From: Muribaculaceae bacterium | GTDB taxonomy: Bacteria; Bacteroidota; Bacteroidia; Bacteroidales; Muribaculaceae | Assembly: GCA_022510385.1 (NCBI GenBank) | Contig: JAFLTQ010000023.1 | Span: 1 to 41,783 of the forward strand | DNA: 41,783 nt | Direction: 5' to 3' | Shown here: positions 25,295-33,920 of the stretch, in pieces | Layout: each line of letters opens with the position of its first letter | Numbering within the stretch: position 1 is the stretch's first letter | Translations under genes and position numbers: made by a program | The notes under the pieces: generated by a model | Told to the model about the DNA's origin: nothing | The model's database searches: none | Seen by the model: only the letters and a program-made list of their open reading frames with translations

Positions 25295-25885
25295 TCAGAG
25301 CAACTTCAATGCTCGCTTAATAGCTTGTTCGGTGGTAAGGGAGGCATCTTCAGCAAACACTTTTGTCAAGGCCTTCTGACTTTGTTGCATTGAGAAACCT
25401 AACATTACGAGAGCAGCAGCAGCGTCATTAAACGTTGCCCCGGACACCGGGACACTTAAATTTAACGATGTCACTCCTCTCTTTATTTTATCTTTAAGGT
25501 CGACAATGATACGTTGGGCAGTCTTTCCTCCAATTCCTTTTACCGATTTAAGAGGAATTTCATTCCCTGATGAGATTGCGCTTTCAAGTTGATCAGGCGA
25601 GAGCGAGGATAAAATAAGGCGAGCGGTATTTGGCCCTACACCGCTCACTCCGATGAGCATTCTGAAAGACTCTCTCTCGGATTTATCCTTGAACCCATAG
25701 AGATCATGCGAATCCTCCCTGATTATTTCTTGGACATAAATCTTACATAATGACTCTCCACTCACATTTTGAAGAGATTCATAAAAAAGCAAAGATATGT
25801 TTAAAAAATAGCCTACTCCTGAAGCTTCCAAGACGCAATATGTAGGATTTAATTCAGTAACTTTCCCAATTAAGTATTCAATCAT
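25295..25885 (-). CDS. ruvA: Holliday junction branch-migration protein RuvA
   Basis: RuvA binds four-way junctions and loads the RuvB motor. The 196 residues show the OB-fold domain (about 1-62, MIEYLIGKV...), and tandem helix-hairpin-helix motifs at about 80-95 (VSGVGPNTARLIL) and 115-130 (VKGIGGKTAQRII). The C-terminal domain III (about 148-196) contacts RuvB. The length is normal. It is the first gene of a two-gene minus-strand unit with sprA. A TACCTTTG -7 element sits upstream. Confidence 0.96.
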   Translation of the reverse strand: MIEYLIGKVTELNPTYCVLEASGVGYFLNISLLFYESLQNVSGESLCKIYVQEIIREDSHDLYGFKDKSERESFRMLIGVSGVGPNTARLILSSLSPDQLESAISSGNEIPLKSVKGIGGKTAQRIIVDLKDKIKRGVTSLNLSVPVSGATFNDAAAALVMLGFSMQQSQKALTKVFAEDASLTTEQAIKRALKLL

Positions 25886-25910
25886 TTGCTTTTTAGAGTT
25901 TGATTCTATG

Positions 25911-25918
25911 CAAAGGTA
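25911..25918 (-). promoter_or_regulatory. -7 element upstream of ruvA
   Basis: TACCTTTG on the minus strand (forward CAAAGGTA) fits TAnnTTTG and lies 25 bases before the ATG. A TTTG at the -33 spacing is not seen because the region is an A/T homopolymer-rich stretch. Confidence 0.45.
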
Positions 25919-25970
25919 ATTAATCTATAAATAAAAAAAGAAAAAAGAGTGAGGGAATATATTAAATCAG

Positions 25971-25978
25971 TAAATTTG
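25971..25978 (+). promoter_or_regulatory. -7-like element just before recR
   Basis: TAAATTTG fits TAnnTTTG but lies only 4 bases before the recR ATG, so a transcript from it would be essentially leaderless. No -33 TTTG is present at the right distance. Similar TTTGCA strings before starts are frequent in this AT-rich genome, so chance is possible. Confidence 0.35.
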
Positions 25979-25982
25979 CAAC

Positions 25983-26591
25983 ATGGAATCGAGATTTAAT
26001 TCTCAGTTGCTTGAAAGAGCAGTTTCAGAGCTGTCGAAATTGCCGGGGATCGGCAGAAAGACAGCTTTAAGGTTGGCTCTTCATCTTCTTCGGAAAGACC
26101 CGGAGGAGGCTCATGACCTTGGAGAGGCAATAATCTCAATGAGGGATAATATTTCTTATTGCCATAGATGTCATAATATATCTGAGGAAGAGACTTGTCC
26201 TATTTGCGGAGATTCCAGAAGAGACCAAAAATGTATTTGCGTTGTTGAAAATGTGAGAGATGTCATAACAATTGAAGCCACTCATCAATTCCATGGGCTC
26301 TATCATGTGCTTGGCGGACTAATTTCCCCATTGGATGGAATAGGACCTTCAGATTTGGAGATTCAAAGTCTTGTAGACCGGGTTTCACAAGAAGGAATTG
26401 AGGAGGTGATTCTGGCTTTGAGCCCGACAATAGAGGGCGACACAACAAATTTTTATATTTTCAGAAAATTGTCTGACCAAGACGTAAAGGTCACGGTATT
26501 AGCCCGAGGCCTTAGTGTCGGAAACGAACTTGAATATGCCGATGAACTGACACTTGGGAAATCTATTCAGAATCGTATTCCATTTACATAA
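25983..26591 (+). CDS. recR: recombination mediator RecR
   Basis: RecR acts with RecO (and RecF) to load RecA at gaps. The 202 residues show a helix-hairpin-helix ([17 protein letters not shown], 20-36). A four-cysteine zinc finger follows (Cys60, Cys63, Cys72, Cys75). The Toprim domain begins at about 84 ([13 protein letters not shown]), with GLYHVLGG and the C-terminal Walker-B-like stretch. The length is typical. It is divergent from ruvA across 97 bases and 73 bases ahead of a GNAT gene. Confidence 0.96.
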   Translation: MESRFNSQLLERAVSELSKLPGIGRKTALRLALHLLRKDPEEAHDLGEAIISMRDNISYCHRCHNISEEETCPICGDSRRDQKCICVVENVRDVITIEATHQFHGLYHVLGGLISPLDGIGPSDLEIQSLVDRVSQEGIEEVILALSPTIEGDTTNFYIFRKLSDQDVKVTVLARGLSVGNELEYADELTLGKSIQNRIPFT

Positions 26592-26664
26592 GTTGCCATT
26601 TTAATTTTCTTCCGAAAATACCAATTTTAATAAATAGAAAATCTCCAAAAATTATATAAGAACA

Positions 26665-27204
26665 ATGTTACATTCAAACAGACTTCATTTAAGAGCTCTC
26701 GAACCTTCTGATGCAGATTTCATGTATGAGGTTGAAAACGATGCGGAGGCTTGGCGTTATAGTGACACTATTGCTCCATTATCGAGAAAAATACTAAGGG
26801 AATACGCCCTTACGTATGATGCCGATCCGTTCACTGCCGGACAATTAAGATTGATAATAACTGAAGAGGGTAGCAATAAGCCCGTGGGTATTGTTGATCT
26901 TTATGATGTTTCTCAACGCCATCAAAGAGCTTTCATCGGTATTTACATATGTAAGGATTATCGTAAAAAGGGATATGCAGATGAAACATTACAGCTGATA
27001 GAAGAATATTCACGAAATACCCTCCATCTTCATCAGTTGGGAGCAAAGGTTGAAGATAAATATAAAAAAGCAGAGAAGCTGTTCGAGAATAGAGGTTATG
27101 AGTTAAAAGGAAATCTGGATGACTGGTTGAGCACTCCTGACGGCAAATTCGCCGGTATGAAAATATTCACCAAGAGATTATCCCCAAAATCTACACAAAA
27201 ATAG
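26665..27204 (+). CDS. GNAT family N-acetyltransferase
   Basis: This 179-residue acetyl-CoA-dependent N-acetyltransferase resembles the SpeG/RimJ branch. The N-terminus LRALEPSDADFMY is typical. The acetyl-CoA pyrophosphate loop is seen as YRKKGYADETL (about 109-119), preceded by the IGIYI strand. The C-terminal QLGAKVEDKYKKAEKLFENRGYE (given in pieces: QLGAKVED, then FENRGYE) is the usual family ending. The acceptor may be a polyamine, a protein N-terminus or another amine and cannot be read from sequence. It converges on yqgE with 52 bases between. Confidence 0.85.
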   Translation: MLHSNRLHLRALEPSDADFMYEVENDAEAWRYSDTIAPLSRKILREYALTYDADPFTAGQLRLIITEEGSNKPVGIVDLYDVSQRHQRAFIGIYICKDYRKKGYADETLQLIEEYSRNTLHLHQLGAKVEDKYKKAEKLFENRGYELKGNLDDWLSTPDGKFAGMKIFTKRLSPKSTQK

Positions 27205-27256
27205 ATTGAGCCAATGTCCTGTTGAAGGTGAATGGATCCGGAAGCGGAAAGAGATT

Positions 27257-27856
27257 TTAGTTCAAAGAGGGATCAGTGGGGACCACAAGCCATCCTCTGT
27301 ATTCTTCACCAAGGTCTCTGACTTCTCTTTTCCAATAGGCAAGCCCGTCATCCTTCAACAGATTCGGACTTTGGGGCAAAGCATTTACCGCCCATGATTT
27401 TCGATTGATTTCACCACTTAATTGACCGGGGGACCAGCCACAATATCCCAGAAAGAATCTGATATTTCCTTCCACTTCCCCGCCTTCTTCAATATAGGTA
27501 ATGATTTTATCGAGATCAGCCCCAACAAAAATCCCGGGAAGCACTTCGGTTGTTGAACCTAACCTTTCACCAAGAGAGTGGAGTAGAAACATCCTTTGTA
27601 AATCTACAGGACCGCCACAATAGATGGGTACCCGGCTGCCCTCTTGCCAATCAGGCATCAGGTCCTTAAGTGTCAATTCGGTGGGTTTGTTTAATATTAG
27701 TCCGAAATGACCGCCATCTGCGGGTTCATCGAGCACCAGAATTGCTGAACGAGAAAAATAATTGTCTTCAAGCATTGGTTCTGAAATCAATAGGGATCCC
27801 ATATGTGGAGTAGCAGTGGGCCGATCTACGAATATTATGTCATTAAGGTCGTTCAT
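27257..27856 (-). CDS. yqgE: YqgE/AlgH family protein
   Basis: This 199-residue protein belongs to the YqgE/AlgH family (DUF179), whose biochemical function is unsettled. Signatures are the N-terminal GSLLISEPMLED, HFGLILNKP at about 50-58 and the hallmark GYCGWSPGQLSGEI near 137-150. There is no signal peptide. It is divergent from lysC across 52 bases; the two genes must share that small promoter region. Confidence 0.93.
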   Translation of the reverse strand: MNDLNDIIFVDRPTATPHMGSLLISEPMLEDNYFSRSAILVLDEPADGGHFGLILNKPTELTLKDLMPDWQEGSRVPIYCGGPVDLQRMFLLHSLGERLGSTTEVLPGIFVGADLDKIITYIEEGGEVEGNIRFFLGYCGWSPGQLSGEINRKSWAVNALPQSPNLLKDDGLAYWKREVRDLGEEYRGWLVVPTDPSLN

Positions 27857-27908
27857 CTTAGTTTTTTTAGTATAACAATTTTAGCTATTTATTAGTTGAC
27901 AATATAGA

Positions 27909-29267
27909 ATGAAAGTCTTAAAATTCGGAGGCACATCAGTTGGTTCTGAAAAAAGCCTGGCCAATGTTAAAAAGATTATAGAAGAGATTCCCGGGAAAGC
28001 TCTTATTGTCGTGTCGGCATTAGGAGGTTTGACAGATAAATTGATATCTACGTCGGAGATGGCTGCGGAGGGAAATCCTGATTGGAGTAAGGAAATGTCA
28101 GATATCAAAGAAAGACACCATAGGATAATTGACAATATGGTTGATCATTCTAAGAGGGATGAACTCTATCCGGAGATTGACAGGCTTTTAGATTTACTTG
28201 AGAATAAATATGAGGAGGTTTACAAAACAAAAGAACTGAATGAAAAGAGTCTTGATTATATAGTTAGTTTCGGGGAGAGACTCTCTTCGCTGATTGTAGC
28301 AGCAATGGTGAAGAATGGGAAAAGATATTATTCTCCGGATTTTATAAAGACTGAAAAATGGTATGGGAAAAATATCATTTCGGCAAAAGTGACTGAGTCA
28401 CTGATAAAGGAGAAATTTGAAAATTTGGGAGAGGGGGAGAAGTGTATAATCCCGGGATTTATATCCACAGACTTTCACACCGGAGAAATAACTAATCTTG
28501 GACGTGGTGGAAGTGATTACACGGGAGCTCTAATAGCAGCGGCATTAGATGCAGAAGTGCTTGAAATATGGACAGATGTTGACGGATTCATGACTGCAGA
28601 TCCAAGAATTGTCAAAGATGCCCTGATTATTGATCATCTTACATTTACGGAGAGTATGGAGCTTTGCACATTTGGCGCAAAGGTAGTTTATCCTCCAACT
28701 ATATACCCCGTATTCCATAAAAATATCCCGATCAAAATTTTAAATACCTTCAATCCAACGGCTCCGGGTACGATCATCACAGAATCTCATCGCCCGGAAG
28801 ATTTCGATGTCAAAGGAGTGACTTCGCATAATAATCTGGCTTTAATTACAATAGATGTTATTGAAAGAGATTCCCTGCTCTCAATGGGGAGAATGATTTC
28901 AGACATCCTTTCAAAAAATGGGGTTTCTATAATTCCATTGGAAAATGATTATGAAAAGATTCATTATGGCATAAATGAATCAGATGTCGATAAAGTCACT
29001 GAGATTCTTGATACTCAACTCCAACCTTATATTGAACAACGAAAGATTTCTATTCCTCAGTTACAAAAAAATATGGCTGCGATAGCCTTGGTAGGCCGTG
29101 ATATGAAGAACCGTGGCAGGTTAGTGGCACGTCTCAAGAATTCATTAGAAAGAGAGGGAATAGGGGTTATGGCAATTGCTAATATGTCTTCAACCACTAT
29201 CATAATGATGATAGAACAAGAGAGCGCTTCCGACGCTCTCAATATAATCCATTCCTTGATTTATTAA
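27909..29267 (+). CDS. lysC: aspartate kinase
   Basis: This enzyme phosphorylates aspartate, the first step toward lysine, threonine, methionine and diaminopimelate. The 452 residues begin KFGGTSVGS (5-13), with the amino-acid kinase domain to about 290 including ASERLSS-like SFGERLSS, GRGGSDYTG and TDVDGFMTADPR. Two ACT domains follow (about 305-450), the usual site of amino-acid feedback. It is not fused to homoserine dehydrogenase. The 52-base upstream gap is too short for a lysine riboswitch, so transcript-level lysine control is not evident. It converges on the methyltransferase gene with 12 bases between. Confidence 0.95.
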   Translation: MKVLKFGGTSVGSEKSLANVKKIIEEIPGKALIVVSALGGLTDKLISTSEMAAEGNPDWSKEMSDIKERHHRIIDNMVDHSKRDELYPEIDRLLDLLENKYEEVYKTKELNEKSLDYIVSFGERLSSLIVAAMVKNGKRYYSPDFIKTEKWYGKNIISAKVTESLIKEKFENLGEGEKCIIPGFISTDFHTGEITNLGRGGSDYTGALIAAALDAEVLEIWTDVDGFMTADPRIVKDALIIDHLTFTESMELCTFGAKVVYPPTIYPVFHKNIPIKILNTFNPTAPGTIITESHRPEDFDVKGVTSHNNLALITIDVIERDSLLSMGRMISDILSKNGVSIIPLENDYEKIHYGINESDVDKVTEILDTQLQPYIEQRKISIPQLQKNMAAIALVGRDMKNRGRLVARLKNSLEREGIGVMAIANMSSTTIIMMIEQESASDALNIIHSLIY

Positions 29268-29279
29268 ATATTGGGAAGT

Positions 29280-29867
29280 TTAAAGTACCTCTACAACATA
29301 AGCTTGCTCAGTATCTACAATCGCTCTGGCATTAAGACCATTTTCCTTAAGATATAAGGCTAAGTCGGTTGCATTCGGAAGGATTTCGCTGTCTGAATGA
29401 CGTTCCTGATGAATATTATTGATAAAGTCAGGACCTGTCGGGAAAGCTATAAAAATCAAGCCTCCTTCTTTTAAATTCACTTTTTTTAGCCATTGGAGGG
29501 TCTCGATAGGAGAATGAAGATGGGGGAAAACAGAATAGAGAATAATCCTGTCGTATTCACCCTCTATATGGTCGTTTTCAAAATCGAGTTGTCGGAATTC
29601 CGGTGTCGGTTTTACTTTTCCAAATTTTTGCATTGCCCTTTTTAACATTTCCTTGGAATAATCGACTGCACAAATCCTGCCGGTTTCACCAATTTTATCC
29701 GCAATATAAGGAATAAGAACACCTGTCCCCGTGCCCAGGTCAAGTATGCTCATTCCGGGCTTGATATCCATGAAATTTAAAATTTCTTCCACTTTTTTAG
29801 GAGTGGAAAGAATTTCATTATTATCCCAATCAGCCGCTAACTTATCAAAGAACGATATTTCATCCAT
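29280..29867 (-). CDS. class I SAM-dependent methyltransferase
   Basis: This 195-residue Rossmann-fold methyltransferase of the UbiE/Methyltransf_11-like type has the SAM-binding motif I ILDLGTGTGVLIP at about 41-53. Motif II is an acidic end of strand 2 (AVDYSKEML, 69-77), and YDRIILYSVFPHLH is the motif IV region. The substrate is unknown. It is divergent from a TonB receptor gene across 97 bases that hold -7 elements in both directions. Confidence 0.85.
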   Translation of the reverse strand: MDEISFFDKLAADWDNNEILSTPKKVEEILNFMDIKPGMSILDLGTGTGVLIPYIADKIGETGRICAVDYSKEMLKRAMQKFGKVKPTPEFRQLDFENDHIEGEYDRIILYSVFPHLHSPIETLQWLKKVNLKEGGLIFIAFPTGPDFINNIHQERHSDSEILPNATDLALYLKENGLNARAIVDTEQAYVVEVL

Positions 29868-29893
29868 AACTGATAAATAACTAATATATTTAA

Positions 29894-29901
29894 CAAAATT
29901 A
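29894..29901 (-). promoter_or_regulatory. -7 element of the methyltransferase gene
   Basis: TAATTTTG on the minus strand (forward CAAAATTA) fits TAnnTTTG and lies 26 bases before the ATG. A matching -33 is not clear. Confidence 0.45.
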
Positions 29902-29933
29902 CTAAAATATACTTAAAGTGTAAAATATTTAAC

Positions 29934-29941
29934 TAATTTTG
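29934..29941 (+). promoter_or_regulatory. -7 element of the TonB receptor/MFS unit
   Basis: TAATTTTG fits TAnnTTTG, with the receptor ATG 23 bases downstream. No -33 TTTG is present at the right spacing. The 97-base divergent gap is too short for a cobalamin riboswitch. Confidence 0.45.
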
Positions 29942-29964
29942 CTCAAGAAATTTAAAATAAAATT

Positions 29965-31851
29965 ATGATGAAAACTTTATCCACATTCTGTCTTGCTTTA
30001 ACTCTTGGCGCTTCAGCTATTTATGCTCAAGAGAGAAAAGACACCACCTCTCTACAAGAATTGCTGGTGACAGCACCTGTAAAGACAAATGTTGCTTTGA
30101 CTCCACTCGATGTGACGATTGTCAATAATGAGGAAATAGAAAAATCGACAGAAACGTCGTTATTACCAATCCTTCAAAATCATGTGCCCGGAATGTTCGT
30201 GAGCGAGCGTGGAATGGAAGGATATGGCGTTTCCGGAGGAGCAGCCGGCACAGTAAATATTCGTGGTGTCGGGGGAGGAAATAAAGTGCTTTTTATGATA
30301 GATGGAATACCCACCTGGGCAGGAGTTTTTGGACACGCCAATCCTGACACATATGTTGCCAATGGTGTTGAAAAGGTAGAAGTTGTTAAGGGCCCTTCAT
30401 CTCTTCTATATGGTTCAAGCGCTATGGGAGGATCCGTGAATATTATAACACGAAAACAATCAGAGGAAGGATTTAGCGGCAGGGCAAGAGCTATGTTCGG
30501 TAGTTATTCCACTCTAAAACTTAACGGCTCTGCTGCCTATAAAAAAGATAAAGTTAATGCAATAGCTTCCTTACAGTTCGATAGGAGTAATAATAATCGT
30601 CCGGGGAGTGATTTCTGGTTATGGAGCGAATATATCCAGCTCCTTTATTCTCCATCAGCAAATTGGTCGGTGGGTATAAATACCGATATGACCCAAAGCA
30701 CTGCCCATAATCCGGGGTCTGAGTATGAACCACTCGAAAATATGTGGACAAAAATAGGACGAGGGACTGCTTCAATTTTTGCTCACAACAGCTACGATAT
30801 TGTGCATGGAGGTGTGCAGGCATATATTAATTGGGGAAGTCATCATCTTGATGATGGGAACACCCCCGGCCAAGAGATGAATAATTATCTTTTCAATCTC
30901 ACAGACTATAATATGGGGTTCTCAATTTTTGAAACCATCAATCCATGGGAAGCAAGCGACCTCTCCGTAGGTTTAGACTTCCAACATTGGGGAGGACACA
31001 TCTGGAATACCCCAAAACCCTGGTTTGATATAGAAAACAATGATTTCAATCCCTCGGAGGCTTGGCATCATGAAAACGATATTGCAGGATATTTGATGAT
31101 GCAACAAGGTTTCATCAATGAATTAATTTCTGTTAACGCAGGAGTCAGACTGCAGCATAATTCTAAATATGGGAATGTATGGGTGCCTCAGGCAGGTTTC
31201 ATTCTGCGTCCTGCTGCTTTGTCTGAAATCAAGTTTTCCTTCAGTAAAGGTTTCCGTTCTCCAAACATTCGTGAACTCTATCTTTACCGCCCAGCAAATC
31301 AAGATCTCAAACCGGAATATCTCTTAAATTATGAACTCAGTTATCGTCAGACAGTTTGTGACGGAAACCTGAATTTTGGGGCAGCAATCTATTTCATTGA
31401 TGGGAAAGATATGATTCAGACACAGATGGTTGAAGGGCGCCCCATGAATATGAATACGGGAAGTTTTATAAATAAAGGTTTTGAACTTGACATAACGTGG
31501 CGTTTCCATCCTTTGTGGCAACTCTATGGAGGTTACTCCTACCTTCATACTAATAATGGGAATGTGCTCTATGCTCCCAAACATAAGCTTGATTTATCGT
31601 TGTCTTATAGTCCGGGCAATTTCGAGTTTAATCTGGAAAGCAATAATATTATGGGATTGAACAACGGTAATCCATTTGAGACAGTCAACTATTCATTGCT
31701 TAACCTTCGTGGAGCTTACAATTGGCAGACTAAGGTTCCTCTTACAACATTTATAAAGATAGACAACCTGTTTAACGATAAATATGAAGTGGTATATGGG
31801 TTCCCGATGCCCGGAATCACAGTCATGGCAGGTCTTGAAGTGAAATTTTAA
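29965..31851 (+). CDS. TonB-dependent receptor (BtuB/FepA-like architecture)
   Basis: This 628-residue outer-membrane active transporter has a signal peptide at about 1-21 (ALTLGASAIYAQ) and a TonB-box-like ELLVT near 32-36. The plug domain (about 45-165) contains VNIRGVGGGNKVLFMIDGIP and VEVVKGPSSLLYG, the usual plug signatures. A 22-strand barrel ends MAGLEVKF. No SusD partner or carboxypeptidase-like repeat is present. The gene 44 bases downstream encodes a nucleoside-permease-type MFS protein, so receptor and permease may carry the same substrate across the two membranes. Cobalamin, siderophore or a nucleoside-like cargo are all possible. Confidence 0.88.
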   Translation: MMKTLSTFCLALTLGASAIYAQERKDTTSLQELLVTAPVKTNVALTPLDVTIVNNEEIEKSTETSLLPILQNHVPGMFVSERGMEGYGVSGGAAGTVNIRGVGGGNKVLFMIDGIPTWAGVFGHANPDTYVANGVEKVEVVKGPSSLLYGSSAMGGSVNIITRKQSEEGFSGRARAMFGSYSTLKLNGSAAYKKDKVNAIASLQFDRSNNNRPGSDFWLWSEYIQLLYSPSANWSVGINTDMTQSTAHNPGSEYEPLENMWTKIGRGTASIFAHNSYDIVHGGVQAYINWGSHHLDDGNTPGQEMNNYLFNLTDYNMGFSIFETINPWEASDLSVGLDFQHWGGHIWNTPKPWFDIENNDFNPSEAWHHENDIAGYLMMQQGFINELISVNAGVRLQHNSKYGNVWVPQAGFILRPAALSEIKFSFSKGFRSPNIRELYLYRPANQDLKPEYLLNYELSYRQTVCDGNLNFGAAIYFIDGKDMIQTQMVEGRPMNMNTGSFINKGFELDITWRFHPLWQLYGGYSYLHTNNGNVLYAPKHKLDLSLSYSPGNFEFNLESNNIMGLNNGNPFETVNYSLLNLRGAYNWQTKVPLTTFIKIDNLFNDKYEVVYGFPMPGITVMAGLEVKF

Positions 31852-31895
31852 TCGATAAAATCAGTAGCATCTCCTATAGCAAATTCAATGATAAA

Positions 31896-33257
31896 ATGAA
31901 AGGACGACTTTCCTTGTTATATTTTTTGCAGTTTGCAGTGTGGGGATGCTATCTATCCAGTTTCGGACAATTACTTGGAGCGGGAGGATTAGGTAAAGAG
32001 ATCCAATGGTTTTATGCTGCGGTTGGATTAGTTTCTTTATTGACTCCACCTCTCATGGGACATCTTGCGGATTCATTTGTTCCGTCAGTTCGTCTTCTTG
32101 GTTTTTGTCATCTGACAGCATCTATAATAATGATGGGGGAGTGGTGGTATGCAAATACCCACTCCCATTTATCCTTTTCCCCGTTTTACATTATTTATCT
32201 CCTGTTTCTTGCCTTTTATATGCCTACCATGGCATTGGCAAATACCACGACATTCGCACTTTTAAAGAAAGCGGGGCAGCGTCCTGTAGACAAATTCCCG
32301 ATGATAAGAGTATGGGGCACTTTAGGATTTGTGGCAGCAATGTGGTTTGTGAATAGCGCTTATATTTATGAAGGAAGTTTCGGGTTCACTTTAGATGACA
32401 GGAATCCGGCTTCTCCCTTCAGATTTCAATACAATTCCATGCAGTTGTTTTCATGTAGTCTGTTAGGATTAATAACCTCCTTATATACATTCACATTACC
32501 CTCTTCTCCCATTCCTAATGGTGGAAAAAAGACTTTGCTTTCAGATATATTCGGTTTATCATCTTTCAGATTATTCAAGCTCCCGGAAGTCAGGATATTC
32601 CTTATTTTTGCGATGCTGGCCGGAGTTTGTCTTCAGATTTCCAATGGTTATGTAGTGCCGTTTGTGAATCATTTCATGGCATTTAAAGAGTATGCGGGCA
32701 CACTGGCAGCCGGTAATGCCACAATGCTCTTCTCAATATCCCAGCTTTCAGAGGCAGCCTTTATATTGATAACGGGGCTGGTTATGAAAAAGATGGGTTT
32801 CAAATGGGTGATCTTTATAGCTTTGGCAGCCTGGTGTTTAAGATTCATTTTTTTAGGTTTTGGGAATCCCGGAAACGGAATATATTGGCTTGTCCTGTCG
32901 ATGGTTATTTATGGAGTGGCATTCAATTTTTTTACAATTTCCGGTCATCTCTATATGGACCAGAAGAGCGATAAGACTACCAAAGGTTTCGGACAGGGAC
33001 TACTGATGATGATGAGCAATGGTATAGGAGCCACAGGAGGGATGATTGCTGCCGGGGCTATAGTGAATTATTTCTGCCACTGGGAAATGATGCCGACTCC
33101 ATCCGGCCAAGGAATGATGCGTCTCTTTATGGGAGATTGGTTTTGGCCATGGCTAATTTTCGGCATTTACGCTCTCGTAGTCGGAATTTTCTTTATTATC
33201 TTTTTCAGAAAGGATCGTTCAGATGTTCAAGGATTTGGGCGGGACGGCTCACAATGA
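31896..33257 (+). CDS. MFS transporter of the nucleoside:H+ symporter (NupG/XapB) type
   Basis: This 453-residue inner-membrane transporter has about 12 hydrophobic segments. The N-terminal LSLLYFLQFAVWGCYLSSFG and the loop PPLMGHLADSF resemble the NupG/XapB family. The motif VWGTLGFVAAMW is also typical. Nucleoside specificity is inferred from family resemblance only. It begins 44 bases after the TonB receptor and is probably cotranscribed. The last 53 bases overlap the 3' end of the HAD gene on the other strand. Confidence 0.8.
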   Translation: MKGRLSLLYFLQFAVWGCYLSSFGQLLGAGGLGKEIQWFYAAVGLVSLLTPPLMGHLADSFVPSVRLLGFCHLTASIIMMGEWWYANTHSHLSFSPFYIIYLLFLAFYMPTMALANTTTFALLKKAGQRPVDKFPMIRVWGTLGFVAAMWFVNSAYIYEGSFGFTLDDRNPASPFRFQYNSMQLFSCSLLGLITSLYTFTLPSSPIPNGGKKTLLSDIFGLSSFRLFKLPEVRIFLIFAMLAGVCLQISNGYVVPFVNHFMAFKEYAGTLAAGNATMLFSISQLSEAAFILITGLVMKKMGFKWVIFIALAAWCLRFIFLGFGNPGNGIYWLVLSMVIYGVAFNFFTISGHLYMDQKSDKTTKGFGQGLLMMMSNGIGATGGMIAAGAIVNYFCHWEMMPTPSGQGMMRLFMGDWFWPWLIFGIYALVVGIFFIIFFRKDRSDVQGFGRDGSQ

Positions 33258-33858
33258 AATCGGCATTTGCTTTCCGCAGTTCAGCTATAGAGCGGAATCC
33301 CCATGTCACTCCAATAGCCTCCACTCCTGCTCGATGAGCACATTCCATATCCACTCCCGAATCTCCGATATAGAGAACATCTTTTTTATTCAAGGGGAAC
33401 TTATTTAGAATAGAAAAAATTATTGAAGGATCAGGTTTACGGTTTCTTCCTTCCTGCTGTCCCTCTACAGCCACAAAATTTATATCGGGGAAACAACCGG
33501 CAATAATCTTATCGGTAGCTTCCTGATATTTATTTGAAGCAACAGCTAAAGCTACTCCATCTTCAGTGAGTTTGGCCAACACTTCCGGGATACCGGGATA
33601 AGGCTTTGTATTGTCGAGCAAATGTTGGTTGTAATAGTCTTTGAAATATTCGAGCAATTTGTCAATAGTCTCTTCGTCGGCATCTTGCTGGGCCTTTTTC
33701 ATAAGATTTCTAACACCGTTTCCCACCATGTATGCATATGCTTGAATAGGATGGGTTGCAAATCCCATCGACTCTAAGGCATAATTGCATGCTTTACCTA
33801 AATCAGTTATGGTATTTAATAACGTGCCATCGAGATCAAATATCGCTAATTTTTTCAT
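33205..33858 (-). CDS. HAD-family hydrolase (phosphoglycolate phosphatase-like)
   Basis: This 217-residue HAD phosphatase has motif I FDLDGTLLNT with Asp8 and Asp10. Motif II is AVASNK, the conserved Lys is in NRKPDPS, and the GDSGVDMECA motif binds Mg2+. An alpha-helical cap lies between about 15 and 85, as in Gph or PgmB. 2-phosphoglycolate is a common substrate for this branch but others are equally possible. It starts 62 bases after tamL on the same strand and ends inside the MFS coding region (53-base convergent overlap). Confidence 0.88.
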   Translation of the reverse strand: MKKLAIFDLDGTLLNTITDLGKACNYALESMGFATHPIQAYAYMVGNGVRNLMKKAQQDADEETIDKLLEYFKDYYNQHLLDNTKPYPGIPEVLAKLTEDGVALAVASNKYQEATDKIIAGCFPDINFVAVEGQQEGRNRKPDPSIIFSILNKFPLNKKDVLYIGDSGVDMECAHRAGVEAIGVTWGFRSIAELRKANADFIVSRPAQILEHLNDPF

Positions 33859-33920
33859 ATCCGGACTATTTGTAATTTTTTTCCTACCCCCTCTAAATTA
33901 ATTCATCTTGAATTATATTT

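Noticed and set aside
27857..27908. Possible lysine riboswitch before lysC
   Set aside because: Only 52 bases separate yqgE and lysC, far too short for that riboswitch, and no conserved core is seen.
29868..29964. Possible cobalamin riboswitch before the TonB receptor
   Set aside because: The gap is 97 bases and shared with a divergent gene; no B12-box-like sequence was found.
33880..33920. AATTCA/TGAATT hairpin between tamL and the HAD gene
   Set aside because: It is AT-only, lacks a T tract on the minus strand where it would be needed, and both genes read the same way; likely chance.
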